A DNA stretch of 44,242 nt from CAYMST01 sp964393115 (lineage in GTDB: Bacteria > Bacteroidota > Bacteroidia > Cytophagales > Cyclobacteriaceae), in assembly GCA_964393115.1 (NCBI GenBank), contig CAYMST010000007.1:1-44242 (forward strand), in the 5' to 3' direction. Positions 34,298-43,045 of this stretch are shown here, piece by piece (position 1 is the first letter of the stretch; the number at the start of each line of letters is the position of its first letter). The notes beneath the pieces are model-generated. The model had not been told where the DNA came from. It ran no database searches and saw only the letters and a program-made list of their open reading frames with translations. The position numbers and the translations under genes are program-made.

Positions 34298-35338
34298 ATG
34301 AAAATATCAGATTTTGAAATATCAGAAAACTCAAAGGTTTTCATCATTGCCGAGCTATCTGCAAACCATAATGGTAAACTCAAAAATGCAGTAGAGACAA
34401 TAAAGGCTGCGAAAAAAACAGGTGCAGACGCTATTAAGATTCAAACGTATACTCCTGACACCATCACAATGAAAAGTGATAGACCTGAGTTCCGAATCAG
34501 CCACGGAACAATTTGGGATGGGACTACATTATACGAGCTTTATAAAACCGCCTTTACGCCGTATGAATGGCACCCAGAGTTATTCAAAGTGGCAAAAGAA
34601 GAAGGATTAATTTGCTTTTCTTCTCCTTTTGATCCCACCGCAGTAGATCTTTTAGAAAACCTAAATGCACCCGCTTATAAAATAGCTTCGTTTGAAATCA
34701 CGGACATACCACTTATTAAGTATGTCGCTGAAAAAGGGAAACCCGTAATAATGAGCACTGGAATTGCTACTGAAGACGACATTAAGCTAGCCATTGATGC
34801 TTGTAGATCTGTCGGCAACGATCAATTGGCCTTGCTTAAGTGTACTTCTGCTTATCCTGCAAAAGTTTCTGAAGCTGATCTTTGTATGATTCCGGATTTC
34901 AAAAACCGTTTTAATGTTATTCCTGGTTTATCAGACCATACTTTGGGCAGTCTTGTCCCTACTCTTTCGGTAGCGTTAGGTGCAAAGATCATAGAAAAAC
35001 ATTTTATACTTGATAAGTCAATCGGTGGACCAGACGCTTCGTTTTCACTAGATATCAAAGAATTCACCCAAATGGTGGACTCGGTAAGAGAAGCTGAATC
35101 TGCATTAGGTACTGTAAACTATCAGCTAACAAAGAAGAAGAAAAAAAGTCGCTTACATAGTCGCTCTTTATTTATTTCCAAAGAAGTAAGTGCAGGGGAT
35201 AAAATATCTCGGGAAAATATAAGGTCCATCAGGCCAAACAATGGGCTTCATCCAAAGTACCTTGAGGAAATAATTGGCAAAACTTTTAAGGTATCTGCAT
35301 CAGAAGGAACCCCTTTAGATTGGTCGTTAATCGAATAG
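34298..35338 (+). CDS. pseI: Pseudaminic acid synthase PseI
   Basis: A 346-residue NeuB-family enzyme that condenses the 6-deoxy-diNAc hexose with phosphoenolpyruvate to a nonulosonic acid. Motifs are FIIAELSANHNGKL, SPFDPTAVDLLE, IMSTGIATEDDIK, LLKCTSAYPA, PGLSDHT and EKHFILD; the C-terminal SAF (antifreeze-like) domain spans about residues 285-346 (VSAGDKISRENIRSIRPNNG). The features favour pseudaminic over sialic-type substrates. The row ends here, and an FkbM gene converges after about 80 bases. Confidence 0.95.
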   Translation: MKISDFEISENSKVFIIAELSANHNGKLKNAVETIKAAKKTGADAIKIQTYTPDTITMKSDRPEFRISHGTIWDGTTLYELYKTAFTPYEWHPELFKVAKEEGLICFSSPFDPTAVDLLENLNAPAYKIASFEITDIPLIKYVAEKGKPVIMSTGIATEDDIKLAIDACRSVGNDQLALLKCTSAYPAKVSEADLCMIPDFKNRFNVIPGLSDHTLGSLVPTLSVALGAKIIEKHFILDKSIGGPDASFSLDIKEFTQMVDSVREAESALGTVNYQLTKKKKKSRLHSRSLFISKEVSAGDKISRENIRSIRPNNGLHPKYLEEIIGKTFKVSASEGTPLDWSLIE

Positions 35339-35419
35339 GGTAACTATTCATATTTCAAGGAATAGGCCAATTCGGTAAAACAAAGAACACATCAACTAAA
35401 CAACCCGTTTCTAGGTAGG

Positions 35420-36130
35420 CTATACCTTCACAAAATAACCGTTCATAGACGAATAGAACTTCATTTTGTAGTCGTAGTTAGAAAGGTATTGGATGATCTC
35501 ATGCTGATGGAAATGAACATCTGATATATTCAGTTGGTGCATTTCAATTAAAATAACCGAAGGCCTATAGATATTTAAGTCCAATGATTTTAAAACTTCA
35601 AAGTCCAGTCCTTCTACATCGATCGATAATAAATCCATGGTGGTATTCTCAGGGAGGTGCTCAGATAAGATACTCGTCAAGGTTCGTGATCTCATTGTCC
35701 TTTTCCGAATGGTGTGAGCTTTCCCTGCCTTCTCTACCACCTCGGGATTGGCAGTACTTAGTACATGATTTTCAAATGAGTAAAATGTAACCTCCTCCTC
35801 ATTATTTGAGATTAATGTATTCAATGCTATATCTCGTGGGCGAATCTTCGTGTATGCTTTTATCAGTTCTTCATTCGCATCTACACAAATACCGCGCCCA
35901 CCCTCAAGATAAAACCCAAATGTATTGGATAAGCTAATAGGGTGATTACAACCAATATCTAAATAAAAAAGGGGGCGGTTGACACCGTAAAAAAGACTTC
36001 TTAAAACGATATCCTCTCCGGTTTGACCAAAGAATAAATTACACTTAAATACTCTATTTATCTTTCTAAGTAGCTGAATAGCCATAACACTAATCAATAA
36101 CACTACTTTTGAGTTCTTAATTTTTTTCAT
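35420..36130 (-). CDS. FkbM-family methyltransferase
   Basis: About 236 residues from the ATG at 36128-36130 (a TTG codon precedes it). The FkbM pattern is clear: FYLDIGCNHPISLSNTFGF, GGRGICVDANEELI, RPRDIALNTLISN and the C-terminal MDLLSIDVEGLDFEVLKSL. Such enzymes O-methylate sugars of surface glycans and natural products. It follows the Wzx-like gene on the same strand. Confidence 0.9.
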   Translation of the reverse strand: MKKIKNSKVVLLISVMAIQLLRKINRVFKCNLFFGQTGEDIVLRSLFYGVNRPLFYLDIGCNHPISLSNTFGFYLEGGRGICVDANEELIKAYTKIRPRDIALNTLISNNEEEVTFYSFENHVLSTANPEVVEKAGKAHTIRKRTMRSRTLTSILSEHLPENTTMDLLSIDVEGLDFEVLKSLDLNIYRPSVILIEMHQLNISDVHFHQHEIIQYLSNYDYKMKFYSSMNGYFVKV

Positions 36131-36162
36131 CAATTAATTAATTCTAGTAATCCCAGACCAGC

Positions 36163-37656
36163 TTATTTTCGAGAACGAATGTTGGTCCAGACTATCATTA
36201 TTCTATTATTGAGTCGCTTGGAGATTCTTAATTTAAAAATAACTGTCCAATAGCTTAAAGTAATCAAAACGGCTTTGATCGATACATCCAAAAACAGATT
36301 CTCGTTTTCTGGTAAATAAGATATCGCTAACCAAATTACTACACCAATTATAAGTACCAACAGAAACCGGAAATTAACTACCACAAACCTAAAATTAGCA
36401 CCTAGCACTAGGCCTTTTACTAATACATGAATTAAGTCCGCTAAAAACGATGCGCCTGCTGCTCCTAACATCCCAAAAGGAGGAATTAGCAAATAGTTGA
36501 AAATAACAATCAAGAGTAGATAGATAACTACTAATAGAGGGTTGTATTTATAAAGATGAGTATACTGAAAGAAGAACATACCTGCCGAGAAGGACGTCCG
36601 AATGATCATAGCCCCTCCTAGAAACAATATAATCAGGTGTGAAGCAGCGCCATATTCTTCTGGCAAAATCCTAAAGATATTATTTGTATTGGTCCATATC
36701 CCTAAGAATGCCCATACCGAAGCGATCCAAAGCGTCAAACTAGACTCTCGAAACAAGTACTTTGCTTGATAAAGTTTGTTATTGGCAATGGCCGTTGAGA
36801 TATGCGAACTAAGAATTTTATTAAGTGCTCTTGCTGGCATGGTGATAATAGTAGGGAAGTTAAAAATCACCGCATAAATTCCAGCAAAGTAAGTTCCCAG
36901 ATAAGCATTGATCATCATAATATCAATTCGTTGGACAGCAATACTTGCCAAACTCGAAAAAATCCCTACGCTGGAAACTTTTAAATAAAGCTTAAGAATT
37001 CCTTGTTCCTTAATAAACTTCCAATTTGGTCTGGATAAATAAATTTTCTTATGTCTAATTAATACTATTAACACAAAGATCGTTGCGACCGCATATCCAA
37101 AAACATATGCACTCAGAAACTGACTTTCTGTGAGCATTCCGTTTACAAAAAGAAACAAAAAGAAAAGAACAGTAAGCCTCTGAACTACTTCTCTGGACAG
37201 GATAACCGAGGTCGCCAACTGTTTATGTGTGGCGTAGCCATCCACAATTGTTAGAAGGGTAGCCAAAATAATTAAAGGCCATATGATATGAAAGAAGTTC
37301 AAAAAAGTATCCTGTCCCTCCCCAACTAATAGTTCTTTAAAGTAATCTGCAAAAAGCCATAATGGAAAAATCAAACAAAGCCCAACGAGTCCGCTTAGCT
37401 GCGTTAATATGAAAAAGCCGTTGTCTTTTTTTTGTCTGCTTTCAAAATAAGGAGCAAAACGAACAATAGATGTATTGGCACCTAATGAGGATACCTGAGC
37501 GACTATGATGGAATATGCCATCAAAAGACTAATGACCCCTATAATCTCAGGAGACAAGTATTTTGGAAAAAGAATCGTACTGGTAAGGAAGCCCAGTCCA
37601 ACCCCCATGTAGGTGTAAATAGTTGACTTAATACTTTGGCGTACGACTATTCCCAT
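36163..37656 (-). CDS. Oligosaccharide flippase, Wzx/MATE-like
   Basis: A 497-residue membrane protein with about 14 helices, typical of polysaccharide exporters that flip lipid-linked repeat units across the inner membrane. The N-terminus YTYMGVGLGFLTSTILFPKYL is standard for the family. With the Pse genes and glycosyltransferases beside it, it would export the glycan built by this locus. It starts 65 bases from the divergent gene at 37721. Confidence 0.88.
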   Translation of the reverse strand: MGIVVRQSIKSTIYTYMGVGLGFLTSTILFPKYLSPEIIGVISLLMAYSIIVAQVSSLGANTSIVRFAPYFESRQKKDNGFFILTQLSGLVGLCLIFPLWLFADYFKELLVGEGQDTFLNFFHIIWPLIILATLLTIVDGYATHKQLATSVILSREVVQRLTVLFFLFLFVNGMLTESQFLSAYVFGYAVATIFVLIVLIRHKKIYLSRPNWKFIKEQGILKLYLKVSSVGIFSSLASIAVQRIDIMMINAYLGTYFAGIYAVIFNFPTIITMPARALNKILSSHISTAIANNKLYQAKYLFRESSLTLWIASVWAFLGIWTNTNNIFRILPEEYGAASHLIILFLGGAMIIRTSFSAGMFFFQYTHLYKYNPLLVVIYLLLIVIFNYLLIPPFGMLGAAGASFLADLIHVLVKGLVLGANFRFVVVNFRFLLVLIIGVVIWLAISYLPENENLFLDVSIKAVLITLSYWTVIFKLRISKRLNNRIMIVWTNIRSRK

Positions 37657-37720
37657 GCGTCAAGACATATACTGGCATATCACTTTCTAAATCACCGACC
37701 CTCGGCTTTTATAGCTATGT

Positions 37721-38851
37721 TTGCCAGACAAGAATAATTTAAAAAGTGTGAAAGTACTGTTTTTTTTGGCACATTTACCAAAACGTGTCATCTATCAACA
37801 CACAAGTATTGTTTTAGCTGAGGGGCTTCGTAACCTAGGGATTGAGTTTTACGGCAACATTGACTACTGGCAAGAGTCGCTGGGCGGAGAATATTTAATA
37901 AAGCAAAAAACACCTGACTTCAAGGCAGATATTCATATTTACGAAACACACTATTTTGACGCATTTTCACTTGATCCGAAAGACGTACTTGACAAGTCTG
38001 TTATCAATGTGACTTTTGATACTGCCGACGGTTATTTTACCAAATCCAAATACCTGGACTTTAGCAAACATTTTACATTTGTTCTGAGAAGCCATTATGT
38101 TTCAAAACTTGGGTATCCGGATAATGTTTATCCTTGGGTATTTGGTATTAGCAACCGAATTATGGCTATCATCGAAGAAACTAAAAGTCAACCAAACGAA
38201 TACGCTATTGCCAATACCTACCGAGTTGGGTATAATTCGAGGCTCCTCGCCAAGCGTTACCTCATGGATAAGTTAAAGCCTGATATCAAGAGGTTAAATT
38301 TCTCAGAAGACACCTTGGCATATCGTAAGACCATAGATGAGACACTACAGTTGTTTTGGAATCAAACCGCAAGACGTCATGACCCTAACTATTACAAAAC
38401 GCTTAATAAATCTTCATTTTCCTTATGTTTCGGAGGAGCTATTGTACCCTACTCGTACTTAACTATGAGCGTAATGAACAACAATACCTTGAGGCGCGTA
38501 GGAAGACAGTTGATAACGATTAGCAAAACGTTGGGAGTATCAGGTGTCATTCCGTCATTAGCCTATCAATTTGATAGCTGGCGCCTTTGGGAATCTCTGA
38601 TATCCAATGCTATCCCTATCCACTTGGATTTCGAAAATTGGGGATTCGAACTTCCCGTCATGCCGAAAAACGGAGTTCATTATATTGGTATTGAAGGGCT
38701 TAACTTTAAAAAGTCATTAGCCTTTATTCATAACTTATCCCAAGAAGGAATAAACTCTATTTCTAATAACGGACGAGATTGGGGATTGGAAAACTATTCC
38801 CCGACCCCTACTGCCAAGAGGTTTTTAGAATTGCTCAAAAGACATTCTTAG
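37721..38851 (+). CDS. Glycosyltransferase-like protein, family unclear
   Basis: A 376-residue protein; possible starts are a TTG at 37721 and a GTG at 37748, the latter giving VKVLFFLAHLPK as a GT-B-like first strand. A later segment (WRLWESLISNAIPIHLDFENWGFELPVM) resembles the donor-site region of exostosin/GT-B enzymes, where an E follows the bend before AIPI. No family is certain. It opens a plus-strand run with the GT2 gene 4 bases downstream, so a sugar-transfer role is likely. Confidence 0.6.
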   Translation: MPDKNNLKSVKVLFFLAHLPKRVIYQHTSIVLAEGLRNLGIEFYGNIDYWQESLGGEYLIKQKTPDFKADIHIYETHYFDAFSLDPKDVLDKSVINVTFDTADGYFTKSKYLDFSKHFTFVLRSHYVSKLGYPDNVYPWVFGISNRIMAIIEETKSQPNEYAIANTYRVGYNSRLLAKRYLMDKLKPDIKRLNFSEDTLAYRKTIDETLQLFWNQTARRHDPNYYKTLNKSSFSLCFGGAIVPYSYLTMSVMNNNTLRRVGRQLITISKTLGVSGVIPSLAYQFDSWRLWESLISNAIPIHLDFENWGFELPVMPKNGVHYIGIEGLNFKKSLAFIHNLSQEGINSISNNGRDWGLENYSPTPTAKRFLELLKRHS

Positions 38852-38855
38852 AAGG

Positions 38856-39614
38856 ATGAAGCCCATACTCTCCATTGTTACCGTAGTATACAATAATGCC
38901 AGTCAAATTGAAAAGACAATACAGAGCGTAATTAATCAGACTTTTGAGAGAATAGAGTATATTATTATTGATGGCCAATCTACAGATGGCACGCTAGAGA
39001 TTGTTGAAAAATATAAAAATTATATCATTATAAAAAGTGAACCAGATGATGGGTTATATGACGCTATGAACAAGGGCATGCAAATTGCCAATGGTGAGTA
39101 TTTGCTTTTCCTTAACTCTGGCGATTTCCTATCTGATCCTGAAATTATTACTCACTATTTCAAACGTCACAACAACGAAGATATCATATATGGCGATGTC
39201 AATCTTCTTGGGAAAACAGGAAACATGATAGGTACCAGAAGCGAACTCTCCACTAGAAAGTTGCCAAAAAACTTAAATTGGGGACACATGGGATACGGAA
39301 TGGTAGTTTGTCATCAGGGGTTTATTGCCCGCAGACGATTGTGTCCCACATATAATTTAAGGTATAAATGCAGCGCAGATATTGACTGGATTATCAGTAT
39401 ACTAAAAAACACATCATCAACTCGTTATGTTAATCGCTCACTCTCGGACTACTCGATTGGAGGACTATCCATAAAATATCAAAAAGTGTGTTTAAAAGAG
39501 CGCTTCCATATTTATTTGAGACATTATGGAGTATTACTGGCAACCTATTTTCAGATTGTAATACTGATAAGGGCAATTCTACACAAACTAAGAAGAGGTA
39601 AATTCGAGTATTAA
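38856..39614 (+). CDS. Family 2 glycosyltransferase
   Basis: A 252-residue GT-A enzyme of GT2 (WcaA-like). The N-terminus LSIVTVVYNNASQIEKTIQS, IIIDGQSTDGTLEI, SEPDDGLYDAMNKGM and FLNSGDFLSDPE (metal-binding region) are complete, followed by CHQGFIARRRL. It would add one sugar to the glycan. Its ATG follows the previous stop by 4 bases. Confidence 0.92.
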   Translation: MKPILSIVTVVYNNASQIEKTIQSVINQTFERIEYIIIDGQSTDGTLEIVEKYKNYIIIKSEPDDGLYDAMNKGMQIANGEYLLFLNSGDFLSDPEIITHYFKRHNNEDIIYGDVNLLGKTGNMIGTRSELSTRKLPKNLNWGHMGYGMVVCHQGFIARRRLCPTYNLRYKCSADIDWIISILKNTSSTRYVNRSLSDYSIGGLSIKYQKVCLKERFHIYLRHYGVLLATYFQIVILIRAILHKLRRGKFEY

Positions 39615-39987
39615 TCAAAACTCGATTAATGCCCTTTACCCTTTGTGTTGTGTATTATAAAACTGTGTGTATTTTACACCTAGTTTTTTCTTGGCTTGAT
39701 TACAAAAAAATTTGATACAATTCCACCTAAATAGTCATATCTACTAAAACAAATCAGTATCAATTCACATTTAAAACAAATATCGAGATAATACTTTCCC
39801 CTAAGCCCGGCGGGTTCAGGCATCATAATTACATCTTACAATCCTATAAATTATTTCGTATTTTAGCTCAAAAGTCGTATTTCAGGTTTTTTTCCTGATA
39901 AGCGTTATTACTATTAGTTAATGGAAGATCTTGTATAACCACTGCGTATAGTCAAGAGACATTGATCTTTCGGATATAAAGAATTAC
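39615..39987. other. Intergenic gap with a probable terminator and the phyH promoter
   Basis: The 373-base AT-rich gap between the GT2 gene and phyH contains ATTAATC/GATTAAT (39610-39630) and the terminator-like hairpin listed separately. The remainder should hold the phyH promoter, but no clear TAnnTTTG is seen. Nothing else is recognised. Confidence 0.35.
39659..39689 (+). terminator. Probable intrinsic terminator after the GT2 gene
   Basis: AAAACT + GTGT (39659-39668) pairs with ACAC + AGTTTT (39676-39687) around a 7-base loop with a two-base bulge, and a six-T run (39684-39689) follows. It is weak but correctly placed. Confidence 0.4.
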
Positions 39988-40746
39988 ATGATTACAAAAA
40001 AAGAGGAAATAGATAAAAAAGGGTGGATTCTTGTCAAAAACGTGTTTACTAGCGATGAAGTAAATAAGCTTCGAGAGCTTGGAAAACAAGATAAAAACCA
40101 CAAAGGGGATCTATTGTGTTCTAGTTTACTCAGTAAGGCGTTGACAGATCAAAGAATCATTGATATAGCCAGGGAATGTCTGGGCAGCGACGAGCTTTAC
40201 TATTTCGGAGACAGTTGCCTATCGTATAACCAAAATAGCAAAGGATTTCACAAAGATTCCAGAGATCGCGGCCAGCTCGGGAGTAACGAATTTAAAGATG
40301 AAAATTATTCATTGATACGTATCGCAGTATACTTACAAGACCATTCGAAACATTCGAAAGGCATTTGTCTTCGTTCATATTCGCACAAACATCATTTGTG
40401 CAACAAGGGCAAAATTGTTAATGTAAAAAGTGAAGTTGGCGACGTAATAGTTTGGAAATTAACCACCACGCATTCTGGTAATGCAGATGTGATTAAACTT
40501 TTCCCTAATTATGCCTTACACCCTGAAATAGCCAAGCGATTTCCTAGTTTTATGATTCAAGAGAGTGAGGACCTTAGACTGGCTTTGTTTATGACTTTCG
40601 GAATTTATGACAACTATGCAAAGGAGTACCGTGATTATCTAAAAACAAGGGAATATGCCATAGAACGCTGGGAAAAGTCAGTATACACTCAAGAACAACT
40701 CGAGGATATGAACAAAAAAAACGTGAAGGTCTATACCGACTACTAG
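39988..40746 (+). CDS. Phytanoyl-CoA dioxygenase (PhyH)-family protein
   Basis: A 252-residue Fe(II)/2-oxoglutarate oxygenase of the PhyH type. The iron ligands fit HxD in FHKDSRDR (His 88, Asp 90) and the distal His in TTTHSGN (about 162). Members hydroxylate many small molecules and sometimes glycans or lipids; the substrate is not readable. It lies after a large gap, outside the tight operons, and before the transposase remnant, so it may be a later arrival. Confidence 0.82.
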   Translation: MITKKEEIDKKGWILVKNVFTSDEVNKLRELGKQDKNHKGDLLCSSLLSKALTDQRIIDIARECLGSDELYYFGDSCLSYNQNSKGFHKDSRDRGQLGSNEFKDENYSLIRIAVYLQDHSKHSKGICLRSYSHKHHLCNKGKIVNVKSEVGDVIVWKLTTTHSGNADVIKLFPNYALHPEIAKRFPSFMIQESEDLRLALFMTFGIYDNYAKEYRDYLKTREYAIERWEKSVYTQEQLEDMNKKNVKVYTDY

Positions 40747-40846
40747 TTCCATGATGAAGATGAACTTGAGGGCATCTCTAAAAACTCAAGACATTGAATA
40801 TTAGCACCTTAAGACCATAAAGAGGTTTAAACATCATAAGACTGTT

Positions 40847-41264
40847 GGTTTATTCGATCACGATTTACAATTAAGCAAACTATCTCGGTTGGCGATCCTT
40901 TAGAGCGTGCTTCAAAAGGAATTGACTTTGAAGAATTTAGGAAGTTATTGGAAGAAGAACTTACCAGACCCACTAAAGGTAAAGGCAGGCATCCCCTTTA
41001 TAATTACGTATTGATGTTAAAAATCATCATTCTTTAGCGGTACTATAATTTATCGGATGGTCAAATTGAATATCAGATCAATAATCGTTTGAGCTTTATG
41101 CGGTTTTTAGGATTACTATTGCTGACGACGTTCCTGACAGCAAAACTGTTGGCACATTTAGTGAGCAGCTCACCGGTCTAGGCTTGGTTGAGGCATTTTC
41201 TGACTTATTTATTTCCAAGTTGGGTGAACTGGAACTTATAGTGGACGAAGATAAACTTGATTAA
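40847..41264 (+). pseudogene. Decayed IS5-type transposase, N-terminal part
   Basis: Conceptual translation across at least two frameshifts and one stop gives the start of an IS5-group transposase: LFDHDLQLSKLSRL, GDPLERASKGIDFEEFRKLL, HPLYNYVLMLKIIIL, stop (TAG 41036-41038 where a Gln codon is expected), RYYNLSDGQIEYQINNRLSF, MRFLGL, then IADDVPDSKTVGTFSEQLTG in another frame. Only about 140 residues remain before a stop; the catalytic DDE part beyond the first Asp is gone. I cannot place the terminal repeats. Confidence 0.75.
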
Positions 41265-41282
41265 GTAAACACAATGGAATCT

Positions 41283-42026
41283 CTAGTCTGTCTTTTGGTC
41301 TATAGCGGGAATATGCTTTTTCCAAAAATCCAGATCGTACTTATGCCATGCATGACAACCCATTGGTAGTTCCTCGCTATTGATTTCATAGCATTCTTTA
41401 GGGTTTTCTTCGAAGGCAAACTTTAGAGCTTCTGATACGGGTGGAGTGTTAAATTTAGTATATAAGCGTTTCGCCAGAAACGCGTAGAAAAAGTCTTCGT
41501 TCCATTTATCTTTCCAAAAAGGCAGAAGGAATCTAGACTTCTTGGTGATACGAATCATTGTGGACACCTTTCGCAGAGAAAACCCTCCATTTCCTACCGC
41601 ATTAATGCTCCGAAACATAAAAGATTTTTGGATTAACTTCCTAATCCATTGTGCATCCAACCATGGAGCACCTATATAATCATAGTCTCGATTACACCAT
41701 TCTTCTATTTCATTTCTAAACAGGTAGGTATCTGTTTGATTGATTAAGATAAATTGGTAATCACAAAAAAAACGGTAGAATTTTGGAGCCATCAACAGCC
41801 TGGTATAAGCACCAATACTTCTAAAATGTTTTTTAGGAAGGGGTAGAAATTTATTGATGGAGCGAAAAGAGCGGTAGTTATCAACAGACATACCCTCTGG
41901 GAAGACCAAAAAAGTATCTATTCCACTGTTTAACTCATCCAGTCGGCTTAAACAGACTTTTTCGAACCATTCTAATGAGTTTTTGTATACCGGTATCACA
42001 ATAGCTATACGCTTACTCACGACCAA
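41283..42026 (-). CDS. DUF5672 family protein (glycosyltransferase-like)
   Basis: A 247-residue protein with the DUF5672 signature of a GT-A-like fold: IAIVIPVYKN at the N-terminus, LINQTDTYLFRNEIEEW, YDYIGAPWLD, VGNGGFSLRKVST, WNEDFFYA and ELPMGCHAWHKY. DUF5672 genes occur in glycan clusters and are treated as putative glycosyltransferases. It overlaps the preceding methyltransferase gene by 14 bases on the same strand. Confidence 0.82.
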   Translation of the reverse strand: MVVSKRIAIVIPVYKNSLEWFEKVCLSRLDELNSGIDTFLVFPEGMSVDNYRSFRSINKFLPLPKKHFRSIGAYTRLLMAPKFYRFFCDYQFILINQTDTYLFRNEIEEWCNRDYDYIGAPWLDAQWIRKLIQKSFMFRSINAVGNGGFSLRKVSTMIRITKKSRFLLPFWKDKWNEDFFYAFLAKRLYTKFNTPPVSEALKFAFEENPKECYEINSEELPMGCHAWHKYDLDFWKKHIPAIDQKTD

Positions 42027-43044
42027 TCTTTTTAGATATTAATATCAATTCCATCCCGGCCTTTTTATTAAAGATCAGCTTGATATGTGTTAGTAACTGT
42101 TGAAAAAGACCAATAAAGAGTTCTTTTTTCGTTTTAGTGTCCTTTCCAATCAGAAATTGACCTTTTTCTCTAATTCGTTGACTAGTGATTGAAACCCATG
42201 CATCTACTCTCGCACTTGACATTGTCACCTCATTAAAAAAACCCTCTTCTTCAATAATACCTTTTAGATTCTTAAAATTGAACAGGTGTAAATGTCTTGG
42301 AGGTTCTAAAGATCTCAAGTGGCGGCCATAAATGGTAGTGAGACGACCATCCATATTTGGTGTCGCCACGATTAGTTTCCCATTATGTTTAAGCTTTTTA
42401 TAAAAACCTCGTAATATCTCTTTATAGTCAAAAACATGCTCAACCACCTGATTCATTGTAATAACATCAAAGTAGTTATCCGGATAATCTGACAGCCAGT
42501 TTTCGATAAGGCCTACCTTAAGACCTTTTGAACGACAAAAGTCTACAGCCTTACTATCAAAATCAACTCCATAACAATCCCACCCCAGGCCTTCGAGCTT
42601 GGCCATCATACGTCCATTCCCACAACCATAATCTAATAATTTACCTTGAGGAAATGCTTTAAGATAAAGGATGTCGAAGTCAAGTTTAGACTTCAAAAAT
42701 GGATTTAACCAAACAATAATTTCTGCCCAACTTCTGGGTAAATTATATCCATATTTACCAGCATAGTATGACTGCTCGGCATTAAATAACACCCCATCTG
42801 AAGTAGGCTGATCGACATGGGTGTAATATTCTTCATATACTTTATCAATAGTTTCCGGTGTTGGCCTTGGAGACAACCAAATCAGTCCACAGTTGGCATT
42901 CGAGCATTTTAACATCCCCCAACCAGTGGAATCTCCGAAGGTTTGGTCGGACAAGTTAGAAAGATAGCTATTGCCTTTATGACCGCAATTAGAACATTTC
43001 AAAACTTCCTCTCGTTCTATCCCCTGATCGCTTTTGATGTTCAT
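42013..43044 (-). CDS. Zinc-ribbon class I SAM methyltransferase
   Basis: About 343 residues from the ATG at 43042-43044, one base after the upstream stop. An N-terminal zinc-ribbon-like segment (CSNCGHKG, later CSNANCG) precedes the SAM domain: LLDYGCGNGRMMAKLEGLGW, YGVDFDSKAVDF and MNQVVEHVFDYKE. This two-part layout is common in methyltransferases of O-antigen and nonulosonate clusters. The frame continues upstream into the neighbour, but the later ATG fits better. Confidence 0.88.
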   Translation of the reverse strand: MNIKSDQGIEREEVLKCSNCGHKGNSYLSNLSDQTFGDSTGWGMLKCSNANCGLIWLSPRPTPETIDKVYEEYYTHVDQPTSDGVLFNAEQSYYAGKYGYNLPRSWAEIIVWLNPFLKSKLDFDILYLKAFPQGKLLDYGCGNGRMMAKLEGLGWDCYGVDFDSKAVDFCRSKGLKVGLIENWLSDYPDNYFDVITMNQVVEHVFDYKEILRGFYKKLKHNGKLIVATPNMDGRLTTIYGRHLRSLEPPRHLHLFNFKNLKGIIEEEGFFNEVTMSSARVDAWVSITSQRIREKGQFLIGKDTKTKKELFIGLFQQLLTHIKLIFNKKAGMELILISKKIGRE

Positions 43045-43045
43045 T

